A DNA stretch of 64,000 nt, taken from NCBI RefSeq assembly GCF_958979055.1, contig NC_084897.1, positions 23,897,628-23,961,627 on the forward strand. The letters run 5' to 3'. This stretch comes from Alnus glutinosa (Eukaryota > Streptophyta > Magnoliopsida > Fagales > Betulaceae). The notes beneath the pieces were generated by a model that saw only the letters and a list, made by a program, of their open reading frames with translations, did no database searches and was not told the DNA's origin. Every line of letters begins with the position of its first letter. The first letter of the stretch is position 1. Positions 48,688 through 59,828 of this stretch are shown here, piece by piece. The translations under genes and the position numbers were made by a program.

Positions 48688-51600
48688 CTTGCTTCCGCTC
48701 ATCAGGTTCAGAATCTTGGTCAATCTTCCGAATCTGTTCAACTCTCTGTGACTCAGGAGCAATGTCAACAATTGCTTGCTCTCCTCAAGCCATATGACAT
48801 TCCTGCCAGTTCGCCAACTCTAGCAAGTTCCTCTACACCTCCACAAGATCATATCTTCTCTAACATGGCAGGTAATATCCAGACTTTTACTCATGCTTCT
48901 TGTCCATTAGATAAGAAGTATTCGGTATTTTCTTGTAATTCTTTTATTCAAATCCATCAAATTTGTCATACATGGATAATAGACACCAGAGCTAGATCAT
49001 ATGATTAGCTTTGTCACATTGTTTACTTCCATTACTGCTATTGTCTCTTAAAAAGTTAAACTGCCTAATGGTCACTTTGCTCAAGTACACACATATTGGC
49101 ACTGTTAGACTATCTGAACACCTTACTCTTACAAATGTTCTTTGTGTCCCTTCCTTTTCATTCAATCTCATCTCTGCCAGCCAATTGCTTAGGACTATTC
49201 ATTTTTGTCTTATTTTTATTGCTGGTTTCTGCTTTATTCAAAACTTGCACACTTGGAGGACGATTGGCATGGGTAGACAACGTGGTGGCTTATTTCATTT
49301 TCTGCAAACATCCAAGGCAACTACTCCATCTTTTCCTGAATTGTCTTGTACTGCTTTTGTTTCTAGTCCTGTTAAGAATGTAAATGCCGATGTGTGGCAT
49401 TTTCGTTTTGGGCATTTACCTCAGTCTTGATTATCTCTTTTACATGATGTACTTCCTTCCATTACTTGTAAATCCACTACTGTTTGTACAGTTTGCCCAC
49501 TAGCTCGGCAAAGAAGGCTAAGTTTTCCAACTAGTTCTTCTATATCAAGTTCAATTTTTGACTTGATTCATGTGGATATCTGGAGACCATTTTCGGTTCA
49601 ATCAATAAATGGCAGCTCTTTCTTTCTTTCTATTGTAGACGATTTTAGTCGTTTTAATTGAGTTTACTTGCTTCAATCTAAAGCTCAAGTTCACAATTTA
49701 CTCCAATCCTTTTATACTTTTGTTAAAACTCAATTTCAGCTTAAAATCAAGCTATTCGATCTGATCATGGGGCTGAATTTTGCATGTTTGAATTTTATTC
49801 TTCAAAAGGTATTTTACATCAATTGAGTTGTGTTGAAACTCCACAACCAAATTATGTTGTGGAGCGTAAATATCAACATTTGCTTAATGTTGCTCAAGCA
49901 TTAAGATTCCAATCTCAATTACCTCTTAAGTTTTGGGGTGATTGTGTTTTAACTTCGATTCATATCATAAACCGAATACCTACTCCTAATTTGTCCAATA
50001 AATCTCCCTATGAATTACTCTTTTCCAAATTACCTTCTTATATACACTTAAAGGTTTTTGGATGTCTCTGTTTTTCTTCTACTCTTACCCGCAATAGATC
50101 AAAGTTTCATGCTAGAGCTAAGCCTTGTGTTTTCATTGGATATCCCTCTAATTCCAAAGGTTATAAACTCTATGATTTAACTACTCATTCTGTTTTTGTT
50201 TCTCGGGATGTAGTTTTTCATGAGCATATTTTTCCATTTGCTTCTCAACTTACGAAATTCAATTTTGATGGATGTTTTGTTGTTCCTACACCCATTTCAA
50301 ATACATCTATTCCTATCAATAATTTTGATTCTATTCCTCTAAATTCTGATTCTACTTCTTCTTCTTTAAATCATATTCCTGATTCTGTTGTTCGATATTC
50401 TACTCGTGTTCGGCGTAGACCTGGATATTTGCAGCAATATCATTGCAATTTAGCAACTCAATCTACTCATCCAGTTGGTTCTACAACTTTTATTTCAAGT
50501 ATACAACATGATATCTCCTATGTTATTGATTATACTCATCTTTCTCCTTCTTATAAGCACTTTAGTTGTTTTGTTTCTTCCCACATTGAGCTGAAATCCT
50601 TTTTCCAAGCTGTTAAAAATCCTCAATGGCGTGATGCCATGGCTGCTGAGATCAGTGCTTTGGAAGCTAACAACACTTGGGTAGTCACGGATCTTCCTCC
50701 CAATAAAAATCCCATTGGTTGTAAATGGGTATACAAAGTAAAGCTTAAGGCTAATGGTGAAGTTGAGCGATACAAAGCTTGGTTGGTGGCAAAGGGATAT
50801 ACTCAGTGTGAAGGTCTAGACTACTATGACACATTCTCCCCGGTTGCAAAGCTCACAACTGTTCTGTGTATACTTGCTCTTGCTACAGTGAAGAATTGGC
50901 ATATTCATCAGTTGGACTTTAATAACACATTTCTTCATGGTGACTTGGCTGAAGAAATTTATATGAAACTCCCTTCTGGTTTTGCAAGTTCAGGACCTTC
51001 TAAAGTCTGCAAATTGCAGAAATCCCTCTACGGTCTTAAGTAGGCCTCTAGGCAATGGTTTGCCAAATTTTCTTCTACTTTGATTTCCCATGGTTTTACA
51101 CAATCGAAGGCTGACTACTCATTGTTCACTCGTACACAAGCTTCCTCTTTTATTGCTTTGCTGGTTTACGTTGATGATATAGTCATTGCTAGTGACAATG
51201 TTGCAGCAGTTTCGGAGCTTACTCAGTTTCTTAATAGTGTTTTCAGCCTCAAAGATCTTGGACCATTGAAGTTCTTTCTTGATATAGAGGTTGCCTGTAG
51301 TGCTAAAGGGATTTGTATCTCTCAACGTAAATATGCCTTGGAGATTCTAGAGGATTCTGGTGTTCTTGGTCCTAAACCAGTCCTCTTTCCCATGGATTCG
51401 AATCTCAAACTTTCTCAGAGTGACTGTGAGCTTATTGATGATCCTTCTAGTTATTGAAGGTTAATTGGCAGATTGGTTTACTTAACCATTACACGGCCAT
51501 ATCTCTCATATTCGGTTCAATTATTGAGTCAGTTTATGGATTCACCTAGAAAGCCACATATGGATGCATTTTGGGTTTTAAGGTATTTGAAATCTTCTCC

Positions 51601-52100
51601 CGGGCAGGGTCTCTTCTTTCCTTCCGATTCTCCCTTAAGCTGAAGGCTTTTTGTGACTCTGATTGGGCTGCATGCCCAGATACTCGAAGGTCAATGACTG
51701 GTTTTTGTGTATTTTTGGGTGACTCTATGATCTATTGGAAATCAAAGAAGCAGCATACGGTTTCAAGGTCTTCTGTTAGGCCAAATACCGGTCTATGGCT
51801 GCTGTGACATGTGAGATTACTTGGTTAATCGCTTTGTTTAAAGATCTTCAGCTCTCTCATCCTCATGCTGCATTACTTTTTTGTGAAAATCAGGCTGCTC
51901 TTCACATAGCAGCTAACCCGGTTTTTCATAAACGCATTAAGTACATTGAGTTGGATTGCCATATTGTGCGTGAGAAAATTTCTCAAGGTTTGATTCGGAC
52001 TTTAAATGTCAAGTTTGCACACTAGCTTGCAGACATCTTTACAAAAGCTTTACCTAGACTTTTGTTTCATGATCTCCTGTCCAAGATGAATGTTATAAAC
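48688..52100 (+). pseudogene. copia pol: protease, integrase, reverse transcriptase, RNase H
   Basis: In order: a damaged protease motif (WIIDTRA, about 48975); the pre-integrase His/Cys region (VWHFRFGHL, then CTVCPLARQ, 49394-49510); integrase core (IHVDIW, IVDDFSR, WGDCVLTSIHIINRIPTP, to about 50220); reverse transcriptase (WRDAMAAEISALEANNTW, GCKWVYKVK, DYYDTFSPVAK, catalytic YVDDIVIAS about 51167-51193); RNase H ([19 protein letters not shown], from about 51645) and ADIFTKALP (about 52030). In-frame stops occur near 48687, 49008, 49430, 49659, 51041, 51457 and 52023, with frame shifts near 49750 and 51780. Orientation and order are those of Ty1/copia (integrase before RT). Confidence 0.92.
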
Positions 52101-52125
52101 ATATTCCATCCATCTTGCAGGGGGC

Positions 52126-52286
52126 TATCAAATTAGTTAGATTAGTTTTTAATCTAGTTGTAATTCTGTTCAATCTGTTAGATTAGTTCATACACGTGTA
52201 ATTATCCTATTCGCTTTCCTGTTTGTATATATACAAATCTTACTGTAATATATTTCACTTTACCGAATGAGATCAGATTTCTGTTA
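52126..52286 (+). repeat. 3' LTR of the younger copia element, internally deleted
   Basis: It starts TATCAAATTAGTTAG and ends CAGATTTCTGTTA. Compared with the 5' LTR it lacks about 60 bases between two CAGATT copies, which suggests a deletion by short-repeat recombination. Confidence 0.9.
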
Positions 52287-53900
52287 GATCTCAACAAGCG
52301 ATTCTCTCAAGTGAATGGCTCTCACATGTTTCAACTATAACAAAATATTACAAATCTTGTTCAAGGTACCATGTTAGTGGCAACATACTTCAAACTAATG
52401 GGTTTTTGGGATGAACTATCTGCACTCCAACCTAGTCCCTCATGTTCTTGTGGTTAGTGGTGCCATGAGAGATGTTTTACAACTCCAACAATACCGCTAT
52501 ACCATGAAGTTTCTTATGGGCCTTCATTAGTGGGTCATATGTTGTCATTCGTGGACACCTCCTCTTAATGGAACATCTACTTCCTGTACACTGAGCATAT
52601 GCTTTGATCCTTCAAGAGGAATGACAACTTAACATTCCCACCCTATCCACTATTGAAGGTGTGGCATTGGCAATTAAAAGTGGTTGCCCACCACGGAAGA
52701 ACAGGCGTTTAGAGCTACCCAAGAAAAATCGACTAAAGTGCAATAATTGTGGTTGCGAAGGCCACAACATTGATTGCTGTTATCATTTCCATGTATGGGA
52801 GTAAACGAGCTGATCTTAAGCGGATATTGGCTGTTTGGGCTCGACTTTTTTATGTAACAGTGAAGTTCCAGCTTGACACGAGCCTTAAATTCGCTTGCGA
52901 GCTCGGCTCGCTTAGAAAAATTTACTGATCGAGCTCAAGCTCGAGCTCAGTCATTTTGATTGATCCCGAGCTCAAGTACTCGACTCGAGCTCAGCCCATA
53001 TCCTACAATTCAAATTATTTATTTTAGCAATAAAAAATAATTAAACCACATTTATGATCATATAATATGAGTATTATTGTATGAAAGTATGATCATATGA
53101 TTCATACAATATAACAATTCATATGATCTTAGATCTTGGATCACATGATGACAATGATGTAATGATTCATAAGTATCGAATGATAATACTTATAAGTTAT
53201 AACATTAGATATAGTGAATCAGTGATTATATGTCATATGCCACAATGTTATATTATTATATGATTATATAGTTATATTATATTGCATGAATAATATAATA
53301 TGAATCATATGATTAAGTATCTGAATTGTCATTGTATCATATGATTAAGTGATTAACAATTAAGTATTAATATTATTCACTTTTATTATTTTATATACAT
53401 ATTTATATAACCAATTAATATTTACGGACTATTTTTATTTATTATTTAATTTATGCTTACATATAGTATATTGTTTATTACTATATTATAAAAATAAGTT
53501 ATATTTTAACAAATTAATATATAACTTATTATATATATATACGAGTCGAGCCTTAATAAACGAGTCGATCCTTATATGAGCGAATTCATGAGCCAAGTTT
53601 ATACGAGTTTGATTTCGTGTTCATGAGTAGCTCATTTAATAATTGATTCGAGCACGAGTCGAGTTTATTCAAGCCGATCTCGAGTAAGCTCACAAGTAAC
53701 TCAGCTAGTTTACACCCATATTTTCATGCTTTCCCACCATGCTACCACAATACGAAGGCCGACACCAAGTTAGTTTTGTTTATACTAAGTAAGACCGTTG
53801 AATCATATATCTACCTGTGAAATTATGGTAATCCATAATTCCATAGATGTTGTAGGAAAGGAGGTTGAGAATGATGACCCTTACGCCTGTCTAAGGTATT
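52287..53900 (+). pseudogene. Older copia relic, right part: gag end with zinc knuckle
   Basis: It continues the gag broken at 45795: KRFSQVNGSHMFQL with a stop, then GFWDELSAL and, at about 52739-52785, a zinc knuckle of type CNNCGCEGHNIDCC. The text is cut at 52793 by a hAT-type MITE and continues after 53728 (FPPC, YHNTKADT). Numerous stops. This confirms that the two halves at 45.5 and 52.3 kb were once contiguous. Confidence 0.8.
52786..53728. mobile_element. hAT-type MITE inside the older gag relic
   Basis: The element is 52794-53720 (927 bp). The inverted ends are TATGGGAGTAAACGAGCTGA and, read on the other strand, TATGGGTGTAAACTAGCTGA (two mismatches in 20). The 8-bp flanks TTTCCATG (52786-52793) and TTTTCATG (53721-53728) differ at one base. 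The subterminal parts repeat CTCGAGCTC/CGAGCTCGGCTC and GAGTCGAG motifs; the centre is very AT-rich (TATA/CATATGAT-like) and non-coding. Confidence 0.88.
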
Positions 53901-53996
53901 ATGGATGAGGCCGACAGATGCCTTAGTTTTTGTTATAAACTAGCTTATATTACTCAAAATTTTTTATTTATTTATTTTTGTTAAGTAAATGCTTAA

Positions 53997-55060
53997 GGTT
54001 TATTTTTTTTTTTTTGAAACAAATAGCATGTGCTATTATAAGATCTGCAAATTACATCATGAGAAAGAGGGACAGGACCCCCCTAAACTCTAAGCCAGAA
54101 GTATCTGACTTAAAAACAGCTGCCTGAGCAGAAACTTCAAATCTTACCAAAATTACATTTGAGCCTCTCTTACATTAACGCTCACTCTCAAATAAAAGAG
54201 AGCCGATCTAGCATCAAGCCAATAAAAATTCCAATAAAACATGAGTAATACACAAGCAGACTGTACAGGAGGAACAAGAGAATACACAAACAAACAAACA
54301 AACAGAATCACAAAAACCAGGTAGCCGGCATAAGAGGCAGGGGTGGATTCTGCCAGAGACGGCGGCGCGTGGGAGCACGCGCCGTCCCCCGGTGCCACCC
54401 AACCAAAGATCAACCACCATTAACCACAGCCCACTGCGCATGTACAGAAAAAAGCGGAGCGTGGCTGTCACGCGCGCCAAAGAACAAAGTGCTCTCTGGC
54501 GCGTGCAGACCACGCGCTGGACTCTGACGACCGACATGACCCGCGCTTCCATCGGCAGAAGCGGACTACAGTGGGGAAATCGGCTGAGAGGCGCGTGTCT
54601 TGAGAAAAGTAACGGGGTTGAGTAGATCTGGCTCCGAAAAGACGATGAAAACAAATGAAGAAAAGGCTAAAACCACCGTTGAGTGACACAATCGGCCTCC
54701 ACTACCCCAAGCTGGACCACTTGATTTCAGCTTTCTTGCCTGAGACGAACAGAAAGAAAAGAAAAGAAAAGCAAAAAACGAAAACAAGCCATCATAGCCT
54801 CGAAAGGCTAGGGGAAAACACAGCCGCCACCGGATCTACCGGGGGGAACAACCACTTCACAGCCCAAATGGCCGGAAGAAAACAAGCCTCCACCGAGAAA
54901 CTCAGGGAGGAGAACAAAAAACACCTTAGTCCACAAGGACAAAGGGACACGCATGAACTGAGGGGAGGGAGACCATCTCCCTCCCCCGGCAAACAGCCGG
55001 CTCCTTTAGGGGACCCTCTATGCCTCCCCCCCCCCCCCCCCCCATCTGCGAATGATATGC
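53997..55060 (-). mobile_element. Unclassified retroposon with A-tail, minus orientation
   Basis: The low-coordinate end is a T run (about 54003-54015), which on the minus strand is an A-tail. The body is GC-richer than its surroundings with several chance frames, none of which I recognise. The high-coordinate end is a C run (about 55027-55043). Short hairpins such as AGCCTCGAAAGGCT and TAGTCCACAAGGAC and the GGCAAACAG motif resemble the stretch at 1-300. A target duplication is not certain. Confidence 0.5.
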
Positions 55061-55948
55061 CAGACAGTATTCACGTACATCTTCAATGCCTCCTGGGTCA
55101 GGCCTAAACTTCAAATGCCCTTTAACCTTTGTATCAAGAGAAGCAGATTGGGCTACCCATGCATTGTATATATATATATTAAAGTTGATAGAAGTTTGTG
55201 TATAAATTAAGAGAAAAATATGACTTTTCTTAAATGTCAGGATTTTTCTTTAACAAACAATTGAATAAGTAATCAATTCTCTATTTTGTTTTACCCAAAA
55301 GAATTGACTAAATAACTGGAAAAAAGAAAAGGAAAAACAATAAAACCATTGCATAACAATCAACATAATGCACCTGGAAAAAAAAAAATAAAAAAAAAAT
55401 CATTGTAAATGGTCGCTTAAATAACACAATACAATGAGATTTGCTAAGAGGAGGAGAAGAAGAATAAGAAAAGGAAGATGATTTATCAAATACCGAGTCC
55501 CTTGCCTGCTTTAATCCTCTGTAATATATATCTTTTAAGCTTTTACATTTATTATTTGGGGAGAAAGAAAATGAAAAAAGTGGGGGGCACGAATATATAA
55601 AACTAAAAAGACAGGAAATAGCCAAACTGCTAAAGAGAGAAGAAAGCTATGGAGAATAGTAGTTGGTTGGCGAAAAAAGCATGAAAAATGTGTCATTTAG
55701 GGTAGAGCTTAAAAAAATTCATCAACTTTTTTTAATAATCTCAAATATTTCTAAGAAATTGGGAAATGTTATTTTAACTCGATAGTTTTTGTTTTCGGTA
55801 CCATCCTTCCTCTCTCATGGGATGGATTCCACGTGTCATCCATCCATGGCCATGGGAGAAAGCGTCAAAGCGATGGGTATGAAGGGAAAAAAAAAAAAAA
55901 AGAAGCATAGTTGAAATAGGGTTGTCTTATACTTATTACTTGAGTGGA

Positions 55949-55989
<41 letters not shown>

Positions 55990-56749
55990 TAATTTCTATA
56001 TGACTGCGATAGCTCTCACGGAAACAAAGAATAATCCCCAACTCTTAAGTCTTAAGAAAAGTGGGAAGCATCGAGGAGGAGGAGGAGGAGATCGACCCAA
56101 TTACCCTCCGACCTCGGACCAACGACCAAAGACAAAGAGACCAAGACCAAACAAAGTCTTCCCCCCAATATATTATTCCCCCAAATCAGCAAATCAGTCA
56201 CTTGACAAAGACTAATTTTTAATCACTCACAACTTTTCAATCATAATTAAAAACGACGTGTTATTGTGTAGCATAAAAAGATGCATGAATGAAACATGAA
56301 AATGATGCATCCCTTCATTATTTGGTGTACTATTATTATTGCTAATTCCATTTAATAAGGTTATTCCCGGTTTGAAAAAATTGCTTGTTACAAATTTACC
56401 TAGGTAAAAAGAGATTGGCATGTCTATTAATTAGTTGTCTAAATTGTTATTTTATATGAAATTTATCTACCCAAATAAAAGTTGGGACTGCCCAGTTAAT
56501 GACATTAACCGTCCGTTTATATTATTAGTAATTCAGACATTTAATTGATGTTGAGGAGGTGGAAAGGGTGGGTTATGATATAGGCTGTGAATCCAAAGAG
56601 TTCAAATTTCTGTACCCCATTTGGGTGCAGGCGAACAGTACCCTTTCACAGTTTATGTTTGCGTTTGCATGTGTAAAGCAACATGTGTCATGTGATACTC
56701 AAAAAGGCTGTTTTGTTCATTCAAGTTTGAAAATGACTCTTACTGGATA

Positions 56750-56782
<33 letters not shown>

Positions 56783-57019
56783 AGTTTCTCAAATATATAT
56801 ATATATTTTTTTTAATTTTTTTTTTATTGAATCAAATAAATGGTAACTTCCACTTTGACAGTCCACAGCTTGTCATTAAAGCTGGTTCAGGCTTTGAATT
56901 CTAATGCCGAGATCGGATGTAATATTGTTTTTTTTGTTTTTATCTTTTTCCATCCTTGCTAAAAAAAATATATATATATATATATATATCTGCTTTCTGC
57001 TGATGCCTGATGGTACTGT
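55061..57019. other. Intergenic DNA, nothing recognised
   Basis: T runs at about 55951-55988 and 56751-56780 and (GGA)5 at about 56074-56089. No gene or bounded element seen. Confidence 0.5.
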
Positions 57020-57817
57020 GGTTCGCCACGTGCCATAGAAAAGTTCCTAGGATGCTCCCCAAGGACCCCAACGAACGGTGCACCCAGTATCTCCATCCAC
57101 CGCGCATGCACCAGATCAGAATCCTTTTACACGTCGACGCCATAATGCGTCACAGAGAGAAAGAGGGGACCATCACCACGTCTAACTGTCCACGTGGCAT
57201 CCAATCAAAAGCCCATTTGCGGCGCTGACCTGGCAAAAACCCAGCAGCGATTTTTGGCGGGAGAAGATATTTTATCTTAGCGAGGCGGGGCCTCTCGTAC
57301 CAGACGGACCCCACATCCAGGTCAGCCCCACGCCAGGACCCGGGCCCCACCCAATATTTGTACCACGAAAATGCCTTCTTTTGCCCTCCAAAACGAAAAA
57401 CCCCCAAAGATTTTAAATTCCCTCCAGCAAAACCAACGGCTGATACTACGCCACGTGTTCCAACCAAGAAGCCGGGACTCACCGATGACAGATGGCAGGG
57501 ACTCCAGATCGGGCAGGTGGAAAATAGATCTACACCGTCAGATTGAAGATCAGCGGATGAGAAACTGCCCCAGACGTGTCCGGGCAGATCTGGACGTCTT
57601 TAAGAAGAGGGCCTGCCCCTCCTCTCCTTCATCACTCTGGTGAGGGTCTGTGAAACCCTCTCTCTTCCTCTTTTCACCATTTATCTGATTTTTCCTGTTC
57701 TTCCATTTCCTTGAAATTGTTTTCCCTCCGGCGGTGGTTGTAATTTCCGGCGACCATATCATGTCGAGGTTTATAGCCGGCGATTAGCCGGGGACCCGAC
57801 GGATCTGGCCCACACGA
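57020..57817 (+). promoter_or_regulatory. Promoter/leader of the GTE gene with three G-boxes
   Basis: Composition turns GC-richer than the flank. CACGTG occurs at 57027-57032, 57191-57196 and 57452-57457. G-boxes are bound by bZIP and bHLH factors, so light, ABA or stress control is possible but is inference. The last 200 bases are CT-rich and read like a 5' leader. Confidence 0.5.
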
Positions 57818-59828
57818 ATGGCGTCGGCCCTCTTGGCAAGTCGAAATGAACCGTCTTGGGGCGAACGCAAGGTTTATATGAGGAAATACGCCAACACAGC
57901 CTCCAATAATTCTCTCCTTAAGCTCAACCCTAACCCAAACCCCAACCCGTATCAGAACCCGAGCTTTAACAAGCAATTCTATGTGCCAACCCGGCAGAGT
58001 AAGGGGTCAGTGGCGCCGTCCGTGTCGGACGATACGGCGTCGCCGCCTCGGAAATCGATGAGCCTAAACGAGACGAAGGATTCGGAGTCACGTGGAGGCC
58101 ACGTGACCTTCAATCTCGCAGCCTACTCGAGGCAAGAGCTGGCGGACCTGAAGAAGCGCCTGATCTCGGAGCTCGAGCAGGTCCGGAGCCTCTTGACCCG
58201 GATCAACTCCGGAGACTTCGGGTCCCGGTCCGGACACCTAGCCTCCAAGCCTCCGCCTCTTAAGCTAAACGACGTTGTGGACTCATCCAAGCACAAAGAG
58301 AAGAGGACGCCGAAGGCGAACCAGGCATATCCCTCGTCGGAGTTCCTTACCGCTGGGAAGACCAAGAAGGCGGCTCCGAAGAGCTCCGGCACCAAACGGC
58401 CCAACCCGTTCGGGTTGGGCAAAGATCCGAAGCGGCCGGCACCGGACCACCCCGCGGCCGAGAAGCTCAACGCCATCATGATGAAACGGTGCGTTCAGAT
58501 CTTGAGCAAGCTGATGAAGCACAAGTTCGGATGGGTCTTCAACACGCCGGTCGACACCGTCAAACTGGGGCTCCGCGATTACCACCAGATCATCAAGGTC
58601 CCTATGGATCTCGGCACCGTCAAGTCCAATCTGGACAAGAATATGTACTCTTCGCCGCTCGCTTTCGCGGACGATGTGAGGCTCACATTCAACAATGCCC
58701 TAGTCTACAACCCTAAGGGCACCGACGTCAATTTAATGGCGAACCAGCTCTTATCCATGTTTGACGAAATGTTCAACCCGGCGTACCACAAGTTCGAGGC
58801 CGAACAGCGCCGAGTTTTAACCACATTCGAAGAGCCCCGGCCTAGGGTTTCGACTCAACAGCCACAGAGACTTGCATCTGGTCCTGTGCCGGTGGCGATT
58901 GCGAAGAAATCAGAGGCATTACCGCTGCCAGCTCCGCCACAGCCAATGCCGGCTCCGATTCCAGTTCCGGTTGCGAAGGCTAGGCCGTTGAAACTGCCGA
59001 AGCCGAAGGCTAAGGATCTGAACAAGAGGGAGATGAGCTTCGAGGAGAAGGCGAATTTGGGGGTGTGTCTGCAGAATCTGCCGCAGGAGAAGATGGGGCA
59101 GTTTGTGCAGATTATTAGGAAAAGGAATGGTCATTTGGCGCAGGAGGACGATGAGATCGAGCTCGACATCGAGACCATCGATACGGAGACGCTCTGGGAG
59201 CTGGACCGATTTGTGACGTACCACAAGAAGACGATGAGCAAGTTGAAACGGCAAGGGCTTCTCATTCAAAACAACAGCAATAACCAGGTTTCGGCTGAAA
59301 CCCAGATTGGAAACAAGGTAATAATAATGATGACATTGCAATGTTGTGCGGGCTATTTTTTTTTTTTTTTTTTTTAAAAGGGCGTTGTTGGTTTCGAACT
59401 GCAGTCTCCGGCGGTGAGCGAGACGATGGCCGAGGCGGAGGCCATTCCGGTGCAGAAGAGCAAAAAAGTGGAGGTTGGGGAGGAGTATGTCGACATTGGA
59501 GAGGAGATTCCGATGGGAAACTTTCCACCTGTGGTGATTGACAAAGAGGACGCTACTGCTTGTGCCAGTAGTGGGTCTAGTAGCTCGAGCGGTTCAAGCT
59601 CTAGTAGTGATTCCTCTTCCTCCAGTGGTAATTAAACTTCACACAACCAACCTCTCTGTGTTTTCGTGGGGGAAATGTGGTGATGGGTTTTTTTTCCCCC
59701 CTTTTTCAGATTGTTAATTCGAGCATGTGTTTGCAGATTCAGATTCCGGGAGTTCGTCGGCCAGTGACTCGGATGCGGACAGCGTGCAATCACCGTTTGT
59801 TGAATCGAAAGAAGCTCAGGGGACCTGA
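57818..59828 (+). CDS. GTE7: Bromodomain-NET transcription factor, GTE2/GTE7 type, about 604 aa
   Basis: Three exons: 57818-59317, 59405-59627 and 59737-59828 (GT-AG, phases 0 and 1). The N-terminus MASALLASRNEPSWGE is typical of this clade. A coiled, charged stretch follows (residues about 105-130, RQELADLKKRLISELEQV). The bromodomain spans about residues 218-329, with the acetyl-lysine Asn in VYNPKGTD (residue 298). The NET domain is about 406-481 (FEEKANLGVCLQNLP, RNGHLAQEDDEIELDIET, LWELDRFVTYHKK). The C-terminus is Ser/Asp-rich, ending DADSVQSPFVESKE. It is a nuclear reader of acetylated histones acting in transcription. Exon 2 could instead start at 59381, also in frame. Orthology to GTE7 versus GTE2 is not resolved. 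Confidence 0.94.

Larger units (their letters stand above)
45791..52291 (+). mobile_element. Younger Ty1/copia retrotransposon, degenerate, inserted in older gag
   Basis: The element is 45796-52286, flanked by perfect 5-bp duplications GATCT (45791-45795 and 52287-52291). Order: 5' LTR 45796-46016; primer-binding site TGGTATCATAGC (46017-46028); gag; a 1.7-kb insert; zinc knuckle; protease/integrase; reverse transcriptase; RNase H; purine tract GCAGGGGG (ending about 52124); 3' LTR 52126-52286. By eye the LTRs differ at about seven positions and a 2-base indel over about 155 aligned bases. Several stops and frame breaks make it non-autonomous. Confidence 0.93.

Noticed and set aside
54214..55107. 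Several overlapping frames of 70-150 residues
   Set aside because: They overlap on both strands in a GC-rich repeat with no domain, no splice logic and biased composition; treated as chance frames.
58123..58585. Minus-strand frames opposite the GTE exon
   Set aside because: GC-rich coding DNA often leaves the opposite strand open; the plus-strand frame has the bromodomain.
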